This document shows, in pieces, positions 9,509 to 17,478 of a stretch of DNA of 64,000 nucleotides; position 1 is the stretch's first letter, and each line of letters opens with the position of its first letter. The DNA lies in assembly GCF_008806325.1 (NCBI RefSeq), contig NZ_WACR01000002.1:248001-312000 (forward strand). Reading direction: 5' to 3'. This stretch comes from Salibacter halophilus (lineage in GTDB: Bacteria > Bacteroidota > Bacteroidia > Flavobacteriales_G > Salibacteraceae). Under the pieces are notes generated by a model. The model was not told the origin of the DNA. It did no database searches and saw only the letters and a program-made list of their open reading frames with translations. The translations under genes were made by a program, and so were the position numbers.

Positions 9509-11134
9509 ATGCAAATTTCAAAGACCACATTCAAATTACTTTTGATGGTGAGTATTTGTCTGCTCACTGTCACCAAATCCTGGTGTGTCCAGGTGGACTC
9601 ACTCGAACATCCGGAATTCTATCTACTCAACAAAAAAATAGAGAGTGAAATTGCATCGAGTCATTACGACCGGGCCGCACAACTCATCGATTCAATATCG
9701 GGAATGACACAGGGCGATTCGGTTCTGACCGGTATAACGCATTACCTCAAAGGTGTGAGGTATTCAAAAATTACGGAGCACGAAAAAGCATTATCGAACC
9801 TGTTTCACGCGCTGCGAATTTTTAAAGAAAACGATAATAAAGAAGCTATTGGAGAGGTGTATTTCAACCTGGCTTTTGTTTACGCTGTAAGGGTTAAACG
9901 TGAAAAAGCAATCGACTTTTACGAAAAAGCTACAGCAATATTTACGGAGATCGGTAACACCGAATACATCATCAAAAGCAAAGGGAATATGGCGATTCTG
10001 CTCGCTCAAAACGGTGACTATGAACGGTCGCTCAAAACATTTAAACAGCTCAATTCATGGGCGATGAAGGTTGATGATAAAACATCACAACTCGCAGCCT
10101 ACCAAAACATGGGAAGGTTATTCCTCATTACTGACAGGATTGACAGTTCAAAGTATTACCTCAATAAAGCTGTCGATCTCGCTGAAGAAATAAAATCTCC
10201 GCTAGTACGGGCCGATGCAATGGGTAATTTAGCAGAACTCAATTATAGTGAAAACAAAGTTGATGAGGCAATTGAAAGATGGTCTGCTTCAATAGATACC
10301 TATCTCAATGCCGGTGAAGTAAGCCGCTCATTTCACAGCTTTAGAAAAATCATAAATGCTCATGAAAAAGCCGGGAATTACAAGGTTGCCAATGAGTATC
10401 TCAAAAAGTATCACGCACTTGCAGATTCCCTATACACGGTTGAAAAGGAAAAAGCAATCGCGAGCCTTGAAAATGAAATTGAAGTAACAGAAAAGGAAAA
10501 CGAGATAGCGCTTTTGCAGGCCCAAAAGAAAAGTGAGCAGCGCAAGACCTACTTTTTCATTTCACTCTTTGTATTGGCTGCTACCGGTGGCGCGGCTATC
10601 ACGATTAAGCTGCGCAGTGATCGCAAATTGAAAGCCAAAAAGAACGAGGTTCTGCAAAAAGAGTTGGAAGTGAAAACCACGCAGGAAGAGCGATTACGGT
10701 CAGAACTCCAATTGAAATCCCGCGCACTCACGAAAGAGGGTCTGCGGATTATCCAAAAGAACAAACAGCTCGAAGATTTTAAGGATCGGATCAATGAGTT
10801 GTCTAAAAAGGTTCCCGGTGAGGCTCGATCAGATTTGAACGGGATTAAATCGGCACTGAAATATGCGTTCAGTGTTGACAAGGACTGGAAGGAATTCAGC
10901 GTGTATTTTGAAGATGTACACCCTCAATTCCTGAAAAAACTGGACGACCTCAATCCCAAACTCACACCAAAAGAAAAACGCCTGTGCGCACTCATGAAGG
11001 TGGAAATGAGCACCAAAGAAATCGCCTCGGTGCTCAACATCTCTCCTGATTCGGTAAAAAAGGCGAAAACTCGCTTGCGCAGAAAACTCAAGGTTGAACC
11101 GCGCGAGGATTTGATCGAAAAAATCGATGTTTAA
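9509..11134 (+). CDS. TPR-transmembrane-HTH transcriptional regulator
   Basis: A 541-residue regulator of a type common in Bacteroidota. It has a signal sequence/anchor, about seven tetratricopeptide repeats (roughly residues 35-320, e.g. ALSNLFHALRIFKEN, AIDFYEKATAIFTEIGN), a single membrane span (TYFFISLFVLAATGGAAI, near 347-368), a coiled coil, and a C-terminal LuxR/GerE-like helix-turn-helix (LTPKEKRLCALMKVEMSTKEIASVLNISPDSVKKAKTRLRRKL). It presumably couples a periplasmic or membrane signal to DNA binding. The stop codon overlaps that of the convergent gene within a shared TTAA. Confidence 0.85.
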   Translation: MQISKTTFKLLLMVSICLLTVTKSWCVQVDSLEHPEFYLLNKKIESEIASSHYDRAAQLIDSISGMTQGDSVLTGITHYLKGVRYSKITEHEKALSNLFHALRIFKENDNKEAIGEVYFNLAFVYAVRVKREKAIDFYEKATAIFTEIGNTEYIIKSKGNMAILLAQNGDYERSLKTFKQLNSWAMKVDDKTSQLAAYQNMGRLFLITDRIDSSKYYLNKAVDLAEEIKSPLVRADAMGNLAELNYSENKVDEAIERWSASIDTYLNAGEVSRSFHSFRKIINAHEKAGNYKVANEYLKKYHALADSLYTVEKEKAIASLENEIEVTEKENEIALLQAQKKSEQRKTYFFISLFVLAATGGAAITIKLRSDRKLKAKKNEVLQKELEVKTTQEERLRSELQLKSRALTKEGLRIIQKNKQLEDFKDRINELSKKVPGEARSDLNGIKSALKYAFSVDKDWKEFSVYFEDVHPQFLKKLDDLNPKLTPKEKRLCALMKVEMSTKEIASVLNISPDSVKKAKTRLRRKLKVEPREDLIEKIDV

Positions 11135-12399
11135 TCCAACAGTCTTTCGGGAAAAACGATGAGCTGTATAAAGTTGAATTCCAGGTTATCGAATGAAATG
11201 TTTTGGTCAGAGCCCACGGAAAGATCCAGTTTCGGGTACCACCGCAGGTTTGTACGCAAAATCCAACTCTGTATTCTGTTTGGCCGAATATCCCACCCAA
11301 ATGTAACTCCGTAAGCGAATTTTTGATCTTCGATGTCGTGGTTCTCCACTCCTCTCACTCTTTCAGTGAAGGATAGGTTTTCGTAACTCACAACCGGACC
11401 GATAAACGGATCAAATCCGTGATAGTCGAACAGGAATTTGGTGACTTCGAGTCCGAGTGAATTCCGCGAAACATTTTGATCGACTCCATATGAACCGGTT
11501 TGAGATTCGTAACCCCGGTAAGCCAGCGTAAAGTTGAGATCTGGCTTGTGCAGGTAGTAACCGAGTGCAAAATCGGGCATGTTGCTGATCGGGTATTTTT
11601 CAATGTATGGATGAGCTTCTTTGTTGTAGCTGCTCTCATTCAGCCAAAAAGTCGATGAAAACCCGGCACCTACGAAAAAACTATTCAGATCGCCACGCTC
11701 TGCCAGCTTTTGTGTGACTTCCTGTGTTTTTCCGGATTCCCAACTCTTCTCTGCCGACAAAGTCGTTTCCAACATGTAACGATACGAAAGATGCAACTGA
11801 AAAGGCGACAGTTCTACACTTGCTCTTTCAATCTCGCTCAAGTAGTAATCCGCAGTATTGTCGTAATTGTATGAGACACCCAGCTCAAATAACTGATTGC
11901 CGTAGTTGTATGTGAATCCGGCCAGTAAAGGAAAACGGCTTACCTGTAAATTGGGTCCGTCAGACCATACTCTTTTCTTGTTATCCTGCTCGTATTGATA
12001 AGTGGATAACGCAATGCCCAAATACGGACGAAAAGACTTATTCTCAATCCGCCACGGGTAAAATTTGAACGCTGTTTCCACTCCTGATCGGTAATAAACA
12101 TCCTGATCGTTTTTGGAAAACCGACTGTTTAACAACGGAAACGAAATCGTGAAATCGGCATGTCCCCAAAAGTGAGTTCCGCCAATTATGAGCCTCGGTT
12201 GATGTGTCAGCGGGAAGTCAAATTCGTTGAGCTGATCACCTCCCGTCAGGTAATGCGACTTCCCTCCCACGTTTGTTGCGAGATCTGCACCAAAGTTCAA
12301 CTGCGCAAAACGGTGACGGGTCTGTTTTTCGGTGTAAACCTGCGCGGTGAGGAACTGGCAAAAAAGTGATCCGACCAATACTAAAATAATCGTTTTCAT
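11131..12399 (-). CDS. Outer-membrane beta-barrel protein, about 422 aa
   Basis: Signal peptide followed by many amphipathic beta strands rich in aromatic residues (e.g. RPYLGIALSTYQYEQ, PFQLHLSYRYML, NFTLAYRGYESQTG), consistent with an outer-membrane barrel of about 14-16 strands; no named family recognised. The ATG at 12399 is preferred to an in-frame TTG at 12408, because the signal peptide starts at MKTIILV and the ATG lies one base after the upstream gene's stop (TGA-T-ATG), suggesting translational coupling. Its 3' end abuts the HTH regulator with shared stop bases. Confidence 0.7.
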   Translation of the reverse strand: MKTIILVLVGSLFCQFLTAQVYTEKQTRHRFAQLNFGADLATNVGGKSHYLTGGDQLNEFDFPLTHQPRLIIGGTHFWGHADFTISFPLLNSRFSKNDQDVYYRSGVETAFKFYPWRIENKSFRPYLGIALSTYQYEQDNKKRVWSDGPNLQVSRFPLLAGFTYNYGNQLFELGVSYNYDNTADYYLSEIERASVELSPFQLHLSYRYMLETTLSAEKSWESGKTQEVTQKLAERGDLNSFFVGAGFSSTFWLNESSYNKEAHPYIEKYPISNMPDFALGYYLHKPDLNFTLAYRGYESQTGSYGVDQNVSRNSLGLEVTKFLFDYHGFDPFIGPVVSYENLSFTERVRGVENHDIEDQKFAYGVTFGWDIRPNRIQSWILRTNLRWYPKLDLSVGSDQNISFDNLEFNFIQLIVFPERLLD

Positions 12400-12400
12400 A

Positions 12401-13036
12401 TCAGGCAATTTTTGATTTCACATTTTTCCTCACCCAATAGCTGATGATGATACTTCCCACAGCTCCGGGAAGTAGCCAGCCCACAACTCCAGGAAGGATT
12501 TGATTGACCACCACAAAAGCTGTTACCGCTGCTATGAAACCTCCCATCATGCGGGTTAAATGCTGATTGAGCCAGGTGGCTCTCAACTTCTTTCGGTTCT
12601 GAAAGAGCCTTAAATCCTGAATGGAGAAGTAAATACCCACAGCTCCAAAAACGGTTAAAACGATGTCCATTTTGGCGGTGAGCAATGGTGGCAGTGTGAT
12701 CATCAAAACCCCGCTGACGATCATCACGTAAGCGATAATTTTATCGAACATCAGGTTGTGGTTTTTCCTTTTGAATTGGAGCGCACGATACCCTGTGAGG
12801 ACAAAAAACAGGCTGAAAATGCCTACCGCGAAAAGGAACGGACTTTCGTGCCCGGGCAAGACAGAGATGAGAAATGCTGAGATTCCGCATGCCATCATGG
12901 AATAGTAAAATACTAGTCCGGATTTGCGGTGTAGTTTTTTCCCTTTTTGCGCAATGACAGCGATTGTAGCAGAGAGCAATGCGATAGCTCCGCACGTAGC
13001 GTGAATAATGATCGAAATGTTGGTGAAAGTTTCCAT
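12401..13036 (-). CDS. DUF2306-like multi-pass membrane protein
   Basis: About 211 residues from METFTNISI with seven hydrophobic segments. The opening (HATCGAIALLSATIAVIAQKG then KLHRKSGLVFYYSM) matches the DUF2306-like membrane family, whose function is unknown. The longer frame to 13075 adds only a polar N-terminus. It is cotranscribed with the downstream barrel protein (one-base gap). Function unknown. Confidence 0.65.
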   Translation of the reverse strand: METFTNISIIIHATCGAIALLSATIAVIAQKGKKLHRKSGLVFYYSMMACGISAFLISVLPGHESPFLFAVGIFSLFFVLTGYRALQFKRKNHNLMFDKIIAYVMIVSGVLMITLPPLLTAKMDIVLTVFGAVGIYFSIQDLRLFQNRKKLRATWLNQHLTRMMGGFIAAVTAFVVVNQILPGVVGWLLPGAVGSIIISYWVRKNVKSKIA

Positions 13037-13281
13037 TTGTCGTGATTGTTTTGTGTTCAATTCGATGAACAACATTAATCACAACTACCTGAAATTAAGT
13101 ATTTTAGGGATAGAATGCAAGGTTTTGTGACCAATAGCAAAGTTTTTTTGATGAAATGCAAGAGTTGGGATGAGTTACAAACTACAATCAACAACCCAGT
13201 CTTACCATTTTTTCATCAGAACTCTCTAAGGTCTAGTGTTGAGGCTGAGGTCAAGAAGTGATGAACCTTTTTTTTGACTCA

Positions 13282-13329
13282 GGTTTTTAGGATGAAAAAA
13301 CAAGCGATCTTTTAGTAAACAATTAACCA
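13282..13329 (+). repeat. Direct repeat copy 1
   Basis: About 48 bp shared with 13878-13926, beginning GGTTTTT and including CAAGCGATCTTTTAGTAAAC and AATTAACCA; the copies differ by one A in a poly-A run and one substitution. The pair brackets about 550 bp. Confidence 0.8.
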
Positions 13330-13350
13330 CAATCTCAATTCGTAGGTTCC

Positions 13351-13555
13351 GTCTCATCAGTCAGCGATATGCAGCGGATGTGCGTAGTCGCGTCTTTGAG
13401 TTTCTTGCCTATGACCGAAGTGTCAGAGGCTTAGAAAATCATAGACCCACGCACTTGCTGCGGGGGTTCAACATACGAAAAAGACAAAGCGCGGAGCACA
13501 CAATCCGACTGCGGTTTTCGCAGCGGACGCGGAGAAAAATCGCCTCTGATGAGAC
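13351..13555. repeat. Inverted-repeat-bounded segment of about 205 bp
   Basis: GTCTCATCAG at 13351-13360 is the exact reverse complement of CTGATGAGAC at 13546-13555; a few bases inward, GCGAT and ATCGC extend the symmetry imperfectly. The interior holds a CTGCG-GTTTT-CGCAG hairpin (13509-13523). Its size and ends fit a MITE-like or dispersed palindromic element, but no target duplication is proven. Confidence 0.5.
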
Positions 13556-13877
13556 TTGATTTTTTCTATCTTTTTTATCAAGAAAAAAGATTGATGATTG
13601 CAATTAATCAATATTTTATGTTGTCCTTTTGCCTTGATGCAAAAGGACAGAAAGATCAAGGCTGACGGAAACTTCGCTCGAATTTCTAGCAGTCGATCTC
13701 TATTTTTACTGAACTCGCAAACGCCTTTTACGTGTTTTTCTTTTGAAAAACCCGAAGGCTGAGCTCAGGCACAGCAAAAATGTACGCTCTCTCTGCTGAA
13801 ATTCTACGCGTCAGTTCCCGAGGCCAAAAAGCTCGTAAAGTCATATCGGGAGTAGTTCGAATTACGTTCTCGTCTCT

Positions 13878-13926
13878 GGTTTTTGGGATGAAAAAAACAA
13901 GCGATCTTTTAGTAAACAATTAACCA
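13878..13926 (+). repeat. Direct repeat copy 2
   Basis: Second copy of the repeat at 13282-13329, in the same orientation, ending just before the ATTAGAAC element and the GGTTGGCT tandem array. Confidence 0.8.
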
Positions 13927-13954
13927 TAAACATCATTAGAACGATCTCAATCTT

Positions 13955-14010
13955 GGTTGGCTGGTTGGCTGGTTGGCTGGTTGGCTGGTTGGCTGGTTGG
14001 CTGGTTGGCT
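13955..14010 (+). repeat. Tandem repeat, 7 perfect copies of GGTTGGCT
   Basis: Seven identical 8-bp units in a row (56 bp) with no interruption, in non-coding DNA between the DUF2306-like gene and the LytTR gene. Perfect short-unit arrays are prone to copy-number change. No spacer structure, so it is not CRISPR. Confidence 0.97.
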
Positions 14011-14072
14011 AAACAAACACCAAACCCACAAACCTCCAAACCCTTAACACCTTAAGTGCACAATTATGTCAA

Positions 14073-14114
14073 AATATCATTAGAACTTCTCTCAACCTCA
14101 ACCTTAACCTAAAC
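14073..14114 (+). repeat. ATTAGAAC element with hexamer tract (copy A)
   Basis: AATATCATTAGAAC followed by four degenerate hexamers CTCAAC, CTCAAC, CTTAAC, CTAAAC that run into the 3' end of the LytTR gene. It is the partner of 22453-22482. Confidence 0.6.
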
Positions 14115-14979
14115 CATTCCGATCTGAAAACCGGATCATCGCCTTTTTAAAAGGCTTCGTGTAACTGCGCGAAACCGGGATCTGATCGTTTGAAAACTCC
14201 AGTTGGAGTGTGAAACCCTGTGAATTCCCCTCCACCTTTTGAACATAATCGAGGTTGACAATGAAAGCCCGGTGACATCTGAACAGGACTTCATTGGAAA
14301 TCAAATCCTCAACACCCTTCATCGTGCTCCTGATCATTTCGCGTTTCACCTCTTCCCCATCGCGGTAATGCACTTTGACGTAATTCCCTTCAGACTCGAT
14401 AAAAATAATCTGCTCGTAATGAAACGAGTAAGTCTGATTACCCGCGGTCAGATCCAGCGTTGAGTTCGTCTCCGTATGATCCTTTTTGTGAGAGATTGAA
14501 GTGTTGATCTCGTCAGATCCAGCAAGATTCCTCTTCAGGTTGATATTCTGCTGAATGAACGTAGTAATGACAGCCGGGAACAATCCGATTGGAATCGTAA
14601 AACCCAAGAAAATGAGAAACCCCTCAATACCGGCCCAGGAGAAAAACCCGACCCAAACAGAGTACAGGTAATTCCCCGCGGCAATCATCACGACATCGAT
14701 TACCAGCCAAATGATGTGGCGCTTTACTGTCCAGTTTTTTTCAGCAAAATGGCGTGGAAATATTTTGGGAATGATGATCAGGTTCAGAACCATGAAACAA
14801 AACGTGACGACTCCGTAGCCAAACAAGAACAGCGCTTTGTACTCCATCTCGATGAACTGCAAACCAAACGGCTCAAAAACCATCAAAAACAACCCGATGA
14901 AAATGCTGATTGCAATAATCATGGGCCACTTCTTCATACTCACCGGGTACGGTCTGTTCAATATTTCCCAAACGGACAT
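14104..14979 (-). CDS. Membrane-anchored LytTR transcriptional regulator
   Basis: A 291-residue protein with four N-terminal membrane segments (roughly residues 18-140), a short linker, and a C-terminal LytTR DNA-binding domain (about 180-285: IIFIESEGNYVKVHYRDG, FRCHRAFIVNLDYVQKVEGNSQGFTLQLE, IPVSRSYTKPFKKAM). There is no receiver domain, so signals probably come through the membrane part. A TATATTTG element sits only 6 bases before the ATG (minus strand 14992-14985), which would make that ATG leaderless or favour the later ATG at 14937. It is a solitary gene flanked by repeats. Confidence 0.85.
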   Translation of the reverse strand: MSVWEILNRPYPVSMKKWPMIIAISIFIGLFLMVFEPFGLQFIEMEYKALFLFGYGVVTFCFMVLNLIIIPKIFPRHFAEKNWTVKRHIIWLVIDVVMIAAGNYLYSVWVGFFSWAGIEGFLIFLGFTIPIGLFPAVITTFIQQNINLKRNLAGSDEINTSISHKKDHTETNSTLDLTAGNQTYSFHYEQIIFIESEGNYVKVHYRDGEEVKREMIRSTMKGVEDLISNEVLFRCHRAFIVNLDYVQKVEGNSQGFTLQLEFSNDQIPVSRSYTKPFKKAMIRFSDRNGLG

Positions 14980-14984
14980 GGAGT

Positions 14985-14992
14985 CAAATATA
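14985..14992 (-). promoter_or_regulatory. -7 element TATATTTG next to the LytTR start
   Basis: Exact TAnnTTTG match on the minus strand. No convincing -33 TTTG is found at the expected distance. Its position suggests transcription starting at about the annotated ATG. Confidence 0.35.
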
Positions 14993-15527
14993 GGGGAATA
15001 ACCTTTTTGGGGATGAAGTATGGATTAAGTCTTTTTGAATCTGAACTTTAGAATGTTTTTCATCAACTTAAATAGATTGCGTTCTCAAGCTTTTAGTATT
15101 GAATATCAATAGAGGTAACATAAAGCATAAACTGCATCATGCTTTATTAAGGAACAACCAGCCCAACCAACATGAGTTAACGAATAATCTGATAGCAATT
15201 CACAAACACTATCTTTATATTGCAAAAAAGAGCAATGCGAGAGCTACTTTGCTTAAGGTTAATGAAGGTTGCTATTTTGGAATAGAAACAACATAGGCTA
15301 CTCCTCAAAAAACATCCTACTCAAGATTCATGGAAGAGCTTGAATGTTCCTGGAAAAGTGAAGTCATATATTCTTATGTTTGTTACTACTATGATAAAGG
15401 AGTTCCTAATCATCTTACAGTTGGCGCTCTAATGCGCACAAAATATTTTTTCATACGTTTGTACTGTTTTAGAATCCCGGAAGTTGCAGCTTCCAGGATT
15501 CTGTTAGAAATTTATTACTATTCTTTA
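14993..15527. other. Intergenic region without a supported gene
   Basis: Several short open frames exist but lack recognisable domains, start context or coding bias. Near its end lies an imperfect hairpin (15471-15502) with arms AGAATCC-C-GGAAG and CTTCC-A-GGATTCT, followed by the terminator at 15528. A small RNA or a decayed gene ending there is possible. Confidence 0.4.
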
Positions 15528-15731
15528 GCCTCGCTCCTTGCGAGGCTTTTTACTTTTGAGTGATGTCGACACAACCTGGCAAATAAACACCAGTTGGAAA
15601 ACAAACTCAACTGGATCTTTTAAAAGATCAAGAGCAGTTTCAAAATGCTCCATTGAACCTCCAATTTTATAGTTAACAGCACTATTCTTTTCTCGCCTGG
15701 CCGCATTGAGCATTAAAATTTGTCTCTTCAT
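15525..15731 (-). CDS. Possible 68-aa small protein
   Basis: A short frame starting MKRQILMLNAARREKN with a central amphipathic or hydrophobic stretch (VEFVFQLVFICQVVSTSL) and a basic tail. Support is indirect: a TACATTTG promoter element lies at the right distance upstream (minus strand 15762-15755), with TTG a further 21 bases back. Against it, the frame's last codons run through the plus-strand terminator hairpin. No family recognised; it could be the intact remnant of a longer gene. Confidence 0.35.
   Translation of the reverse strand: MKRQILMLNAARREKNSAVNYKIGGSMEHFETALDLLKDPVEFVFQLVFICQVVSTSLKSKKPRKERG
15528..15551 (+). terminator. Intrinsic terminator (plus strand)
   Basis: Perfect 7-bp stem GCCTCGC / GCGAGGC with loop TCCTT, followed directly by five T. 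It is preceded at 15471-15502 by another hairpin. No upstream plus-strand gene is clear, so the terminated transcript is unknown. Confidence 0.75.
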
Positions 15732-15754
15732 ATTTGTTTATTTAAATCGTTCTT

Positions 15755-15762
15755 CAAATGTA
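15755..15762 (-). promoter_or_regulatory. -7 element TACATTTG
   Basis: Exact TAnnTTTG match on the minus strand with TTG at 15786-15784 (21-base spacer); about 24 bases from the ATG of the 68-aa frame. Confidence 0.4.
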
Positions 15763-16594
15763 AAACCTCGGTATAGGCAAAGTCAAGCCATTTGCATAGT
15801 AATTATGCACATTAAACTTACATTTACCCCCTGTTTCAAACACCTCATTGTTAGGAAAAACAAGTTTCTCATCATAATTATGCCTTTTTTAATACTTCCT
15901 AAAAAATCATTCTCCATTATCCACTCAATATTAAAACACTATATATCAATGTTGAATTATTTCTCTGCAAACCTAAAGTAGCGACATATACCAAGTCATC
16001 CCCAATTCTGAAATTATTTTTCATGTTGTTTATATGCACAAGTCTGCAAACGATCTCTTTTTTCTTCATTTTTTTCATTTAATCCAAAATTAATGGAAGA
16101 AAATGCCAAACTGTTATTCTTTAAAATAACACGCCAAAGATGCGCCAGTACTGGAGCTATTGTCAAATAACGGCCGTTATGCGAGCATATCATTTCGCGC
16201 TGTTTTCTCTACTTTCATCTAGTTATAACTAACAAGAGTGCAAAATGGAAACATTCAAAGCTATTTTTTCTGTAAGGTGAATTCCTGTTATTTCAAGCCG
16301 GGTAAGGTTACCCGTTTTAGCCGGGCTCTTTTATCCTTTCCCAATCAGTAACTTCTTAAGAAGATTGACATTGAAGAATTACAGTTCAATGTCATACAGT
16401 GCAGTAACAGATATCCTACAACAATAATGATTCATGGACGTGAGCTATGCTCAGGCTTATTTGCCAATGGTAGCTTGAATCCTGAAAGGTGAACATTGGA
16501 TTTTGATGCATCTAAAGAGCTTGAGGAAGTTCAATGCTAGATGTAATATCAAACAACTCTAATTTCTTTATATTAGCGAGCAAATGCTCTACGA
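15763..16594. other. Intergenic region with clustered palindromes
   Basis: No supported gene. Within 16113-16180 lie three inverted repeats in a row: GTTATT/AATAAC, CCAGTACTGG and the perfect 14-bp ATAACGGCCGTTAT. A further stem CGGGTAA-GG-TTACCCG lies at 16299-16314, followed by a repeat of AGCCGGG and a T-rich stretch. The purpose is unknown. Confidence 0.5.
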
Positions 16595-17128
16595 TTGACA
16601 CCCTTGAAAATTAGACCATTAATAAACTGCTCTTTCTATTCTGTGATCAGTCTAATTTCATTGCTTTCCTTTACTTCAGGAAAAGCTCAGAATTCTTGTG
16701 ATACTATTTCATACTCCTCTTGTGAATTTGCAGAAAAATTCCAGAAGAAGTTCGACAAAATCAACTCCGACAGTATATTAGGAGTTACTTATACTTCGGG
16801 AACAAATGGTTGTAGTTACAAATTTGGAGTTCTAGCATGGACTAAGAAAGGCAGTATCAAAGTAAAAGTTTTCAAAAATGAACCTTTTTTTCACAGAAAG
16901 CTATTCGTTGGAAACAGAACTAAAAAAATAGTAAATCAGTTCTTTACAGACAGCATATATAAGGTAACCGGAGAGGTAACAGGGGCTATGTTTGTCGATG
17001 ATGGGAGTTGGACAACTGTAGTTTTTAAGACTAAACAGGACTGTTGGAGACACGGGCATAATATTGCAGATAAAAGTGACCCACGAGTAAAATGGTCTGA
17101 AGAGTTAAAAAGTCATTTTATACAATAA
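16595..17128 (+). CDS. Unrecognised secreted protein with four cysteines
   Basis: About 177 residues with an N-terminal hydrophobic export signal (SVISLISLLSFTSGKAQ) and a soluble domain with four cysteines (NSCDTISYSSC, NGCSYKF, KQDCWRHG) that could form two disulfides. No family recognised. There is no ATG in frame near the signal; TTG at 16595 or at 16604 would serve. It stands alone in the gene-poor stretch, with a one-mismatch copy of the dispersed word 18 bases after its stop (17146-17155). Confidence 0.55.
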   Translation: MTPLKIRPLINCSFYSVISLISLLSFTSGKAQNSCDTISYSSCEFAEKFQKKFDKINSDSILGVTYTSGTNGCSYKFGVLAWTKKGSIKVKVFKNEPFFHRKLFVGNRTKKIVNQFFTDSIYKVTGEVTGAMFVDDGSWTTVVFKTKQDCWRHGHNIADKSDPRVKWSEELKSHFIQ

Positions 17129-17478
17129 CTCTTAAAAAAATAGACGGGTCTGACTTAAAGCAAAAACACGATAAAAAAATACTCCGAACTAAATTAAGAT
17201 CAACCGAACATTAGGAGTTCATGGTCTTTACGTTTTACTATTAAATATACTTAATCAATCTTATTAATTCAAGGAATTCGTAAGCTCGCACTTGCGTGCT
17301 CGGTTGAAACAGTTCGCAACTCCCTTAGCACATTCTTGATTTTTTATAGCGATACTACTTAATAAACCCACTATAATGAATTCACTCCTATCTTATTTAA
17401 ATGCTATGAATGAGCAATTTAAAGTAAATTGAATAGCTTTACATTCTTTTAGAAAATCTCAAATTAGAAAAGCTCGAA
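17129..17478. other. Intergenic region, 350 bp
   Basis: No gene. It contains a weak -7-like element TAGCTTTA (17434-17441), which could start transcription of the following hydrolase, and a near-match GGGTCTGACT of the dispersed word at 17146-17155. Nothing else stands out. Confidence 0.4.

Larger units (their letters stand above)
13076..13954. other. Gene-free repeat-bearing region
   Basis: About 0.9 kb without a credible gene. Two short open frames here show no coding character and their sequence (for instance GLCAPRFVFF) follows inverted repeats, so I do not call them. The region holds a 48-bp direct repeat pair, a nested inverted repeat pair and several small hairpins, listed separately. 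Confidence 0.6.

Noticed and set aside
13468-13919. Two short minus-strand open frames (63 codons each) in the repeat region
   Set aside because: Their sequence runs through the hairpins and repeats, has no domain or start context and looks like chance frames in repeat DNA.
13282-13926. Insertion sequence
   Set aside because: No transposase or fragment of one is readable in any frame; only repeats are seen.
13955-14010. CRISPR array
   Set aside because: Eight-bp units are directly adjacent with no spacers, and no cas genes are nearby.
15099-15296. Short plus-strand frame of 65 codons
   Set aside because: No promoter, no recognisable features and composition like surrounding non-coding DNA.
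16167-16182. Possible integron attC site (palindrome followed by GTTATGC)
   Set aside because: The R' box does not fit GTTRRRY, and no matching GCATAAC-type partner box lies upstream; no integrase gene is present.
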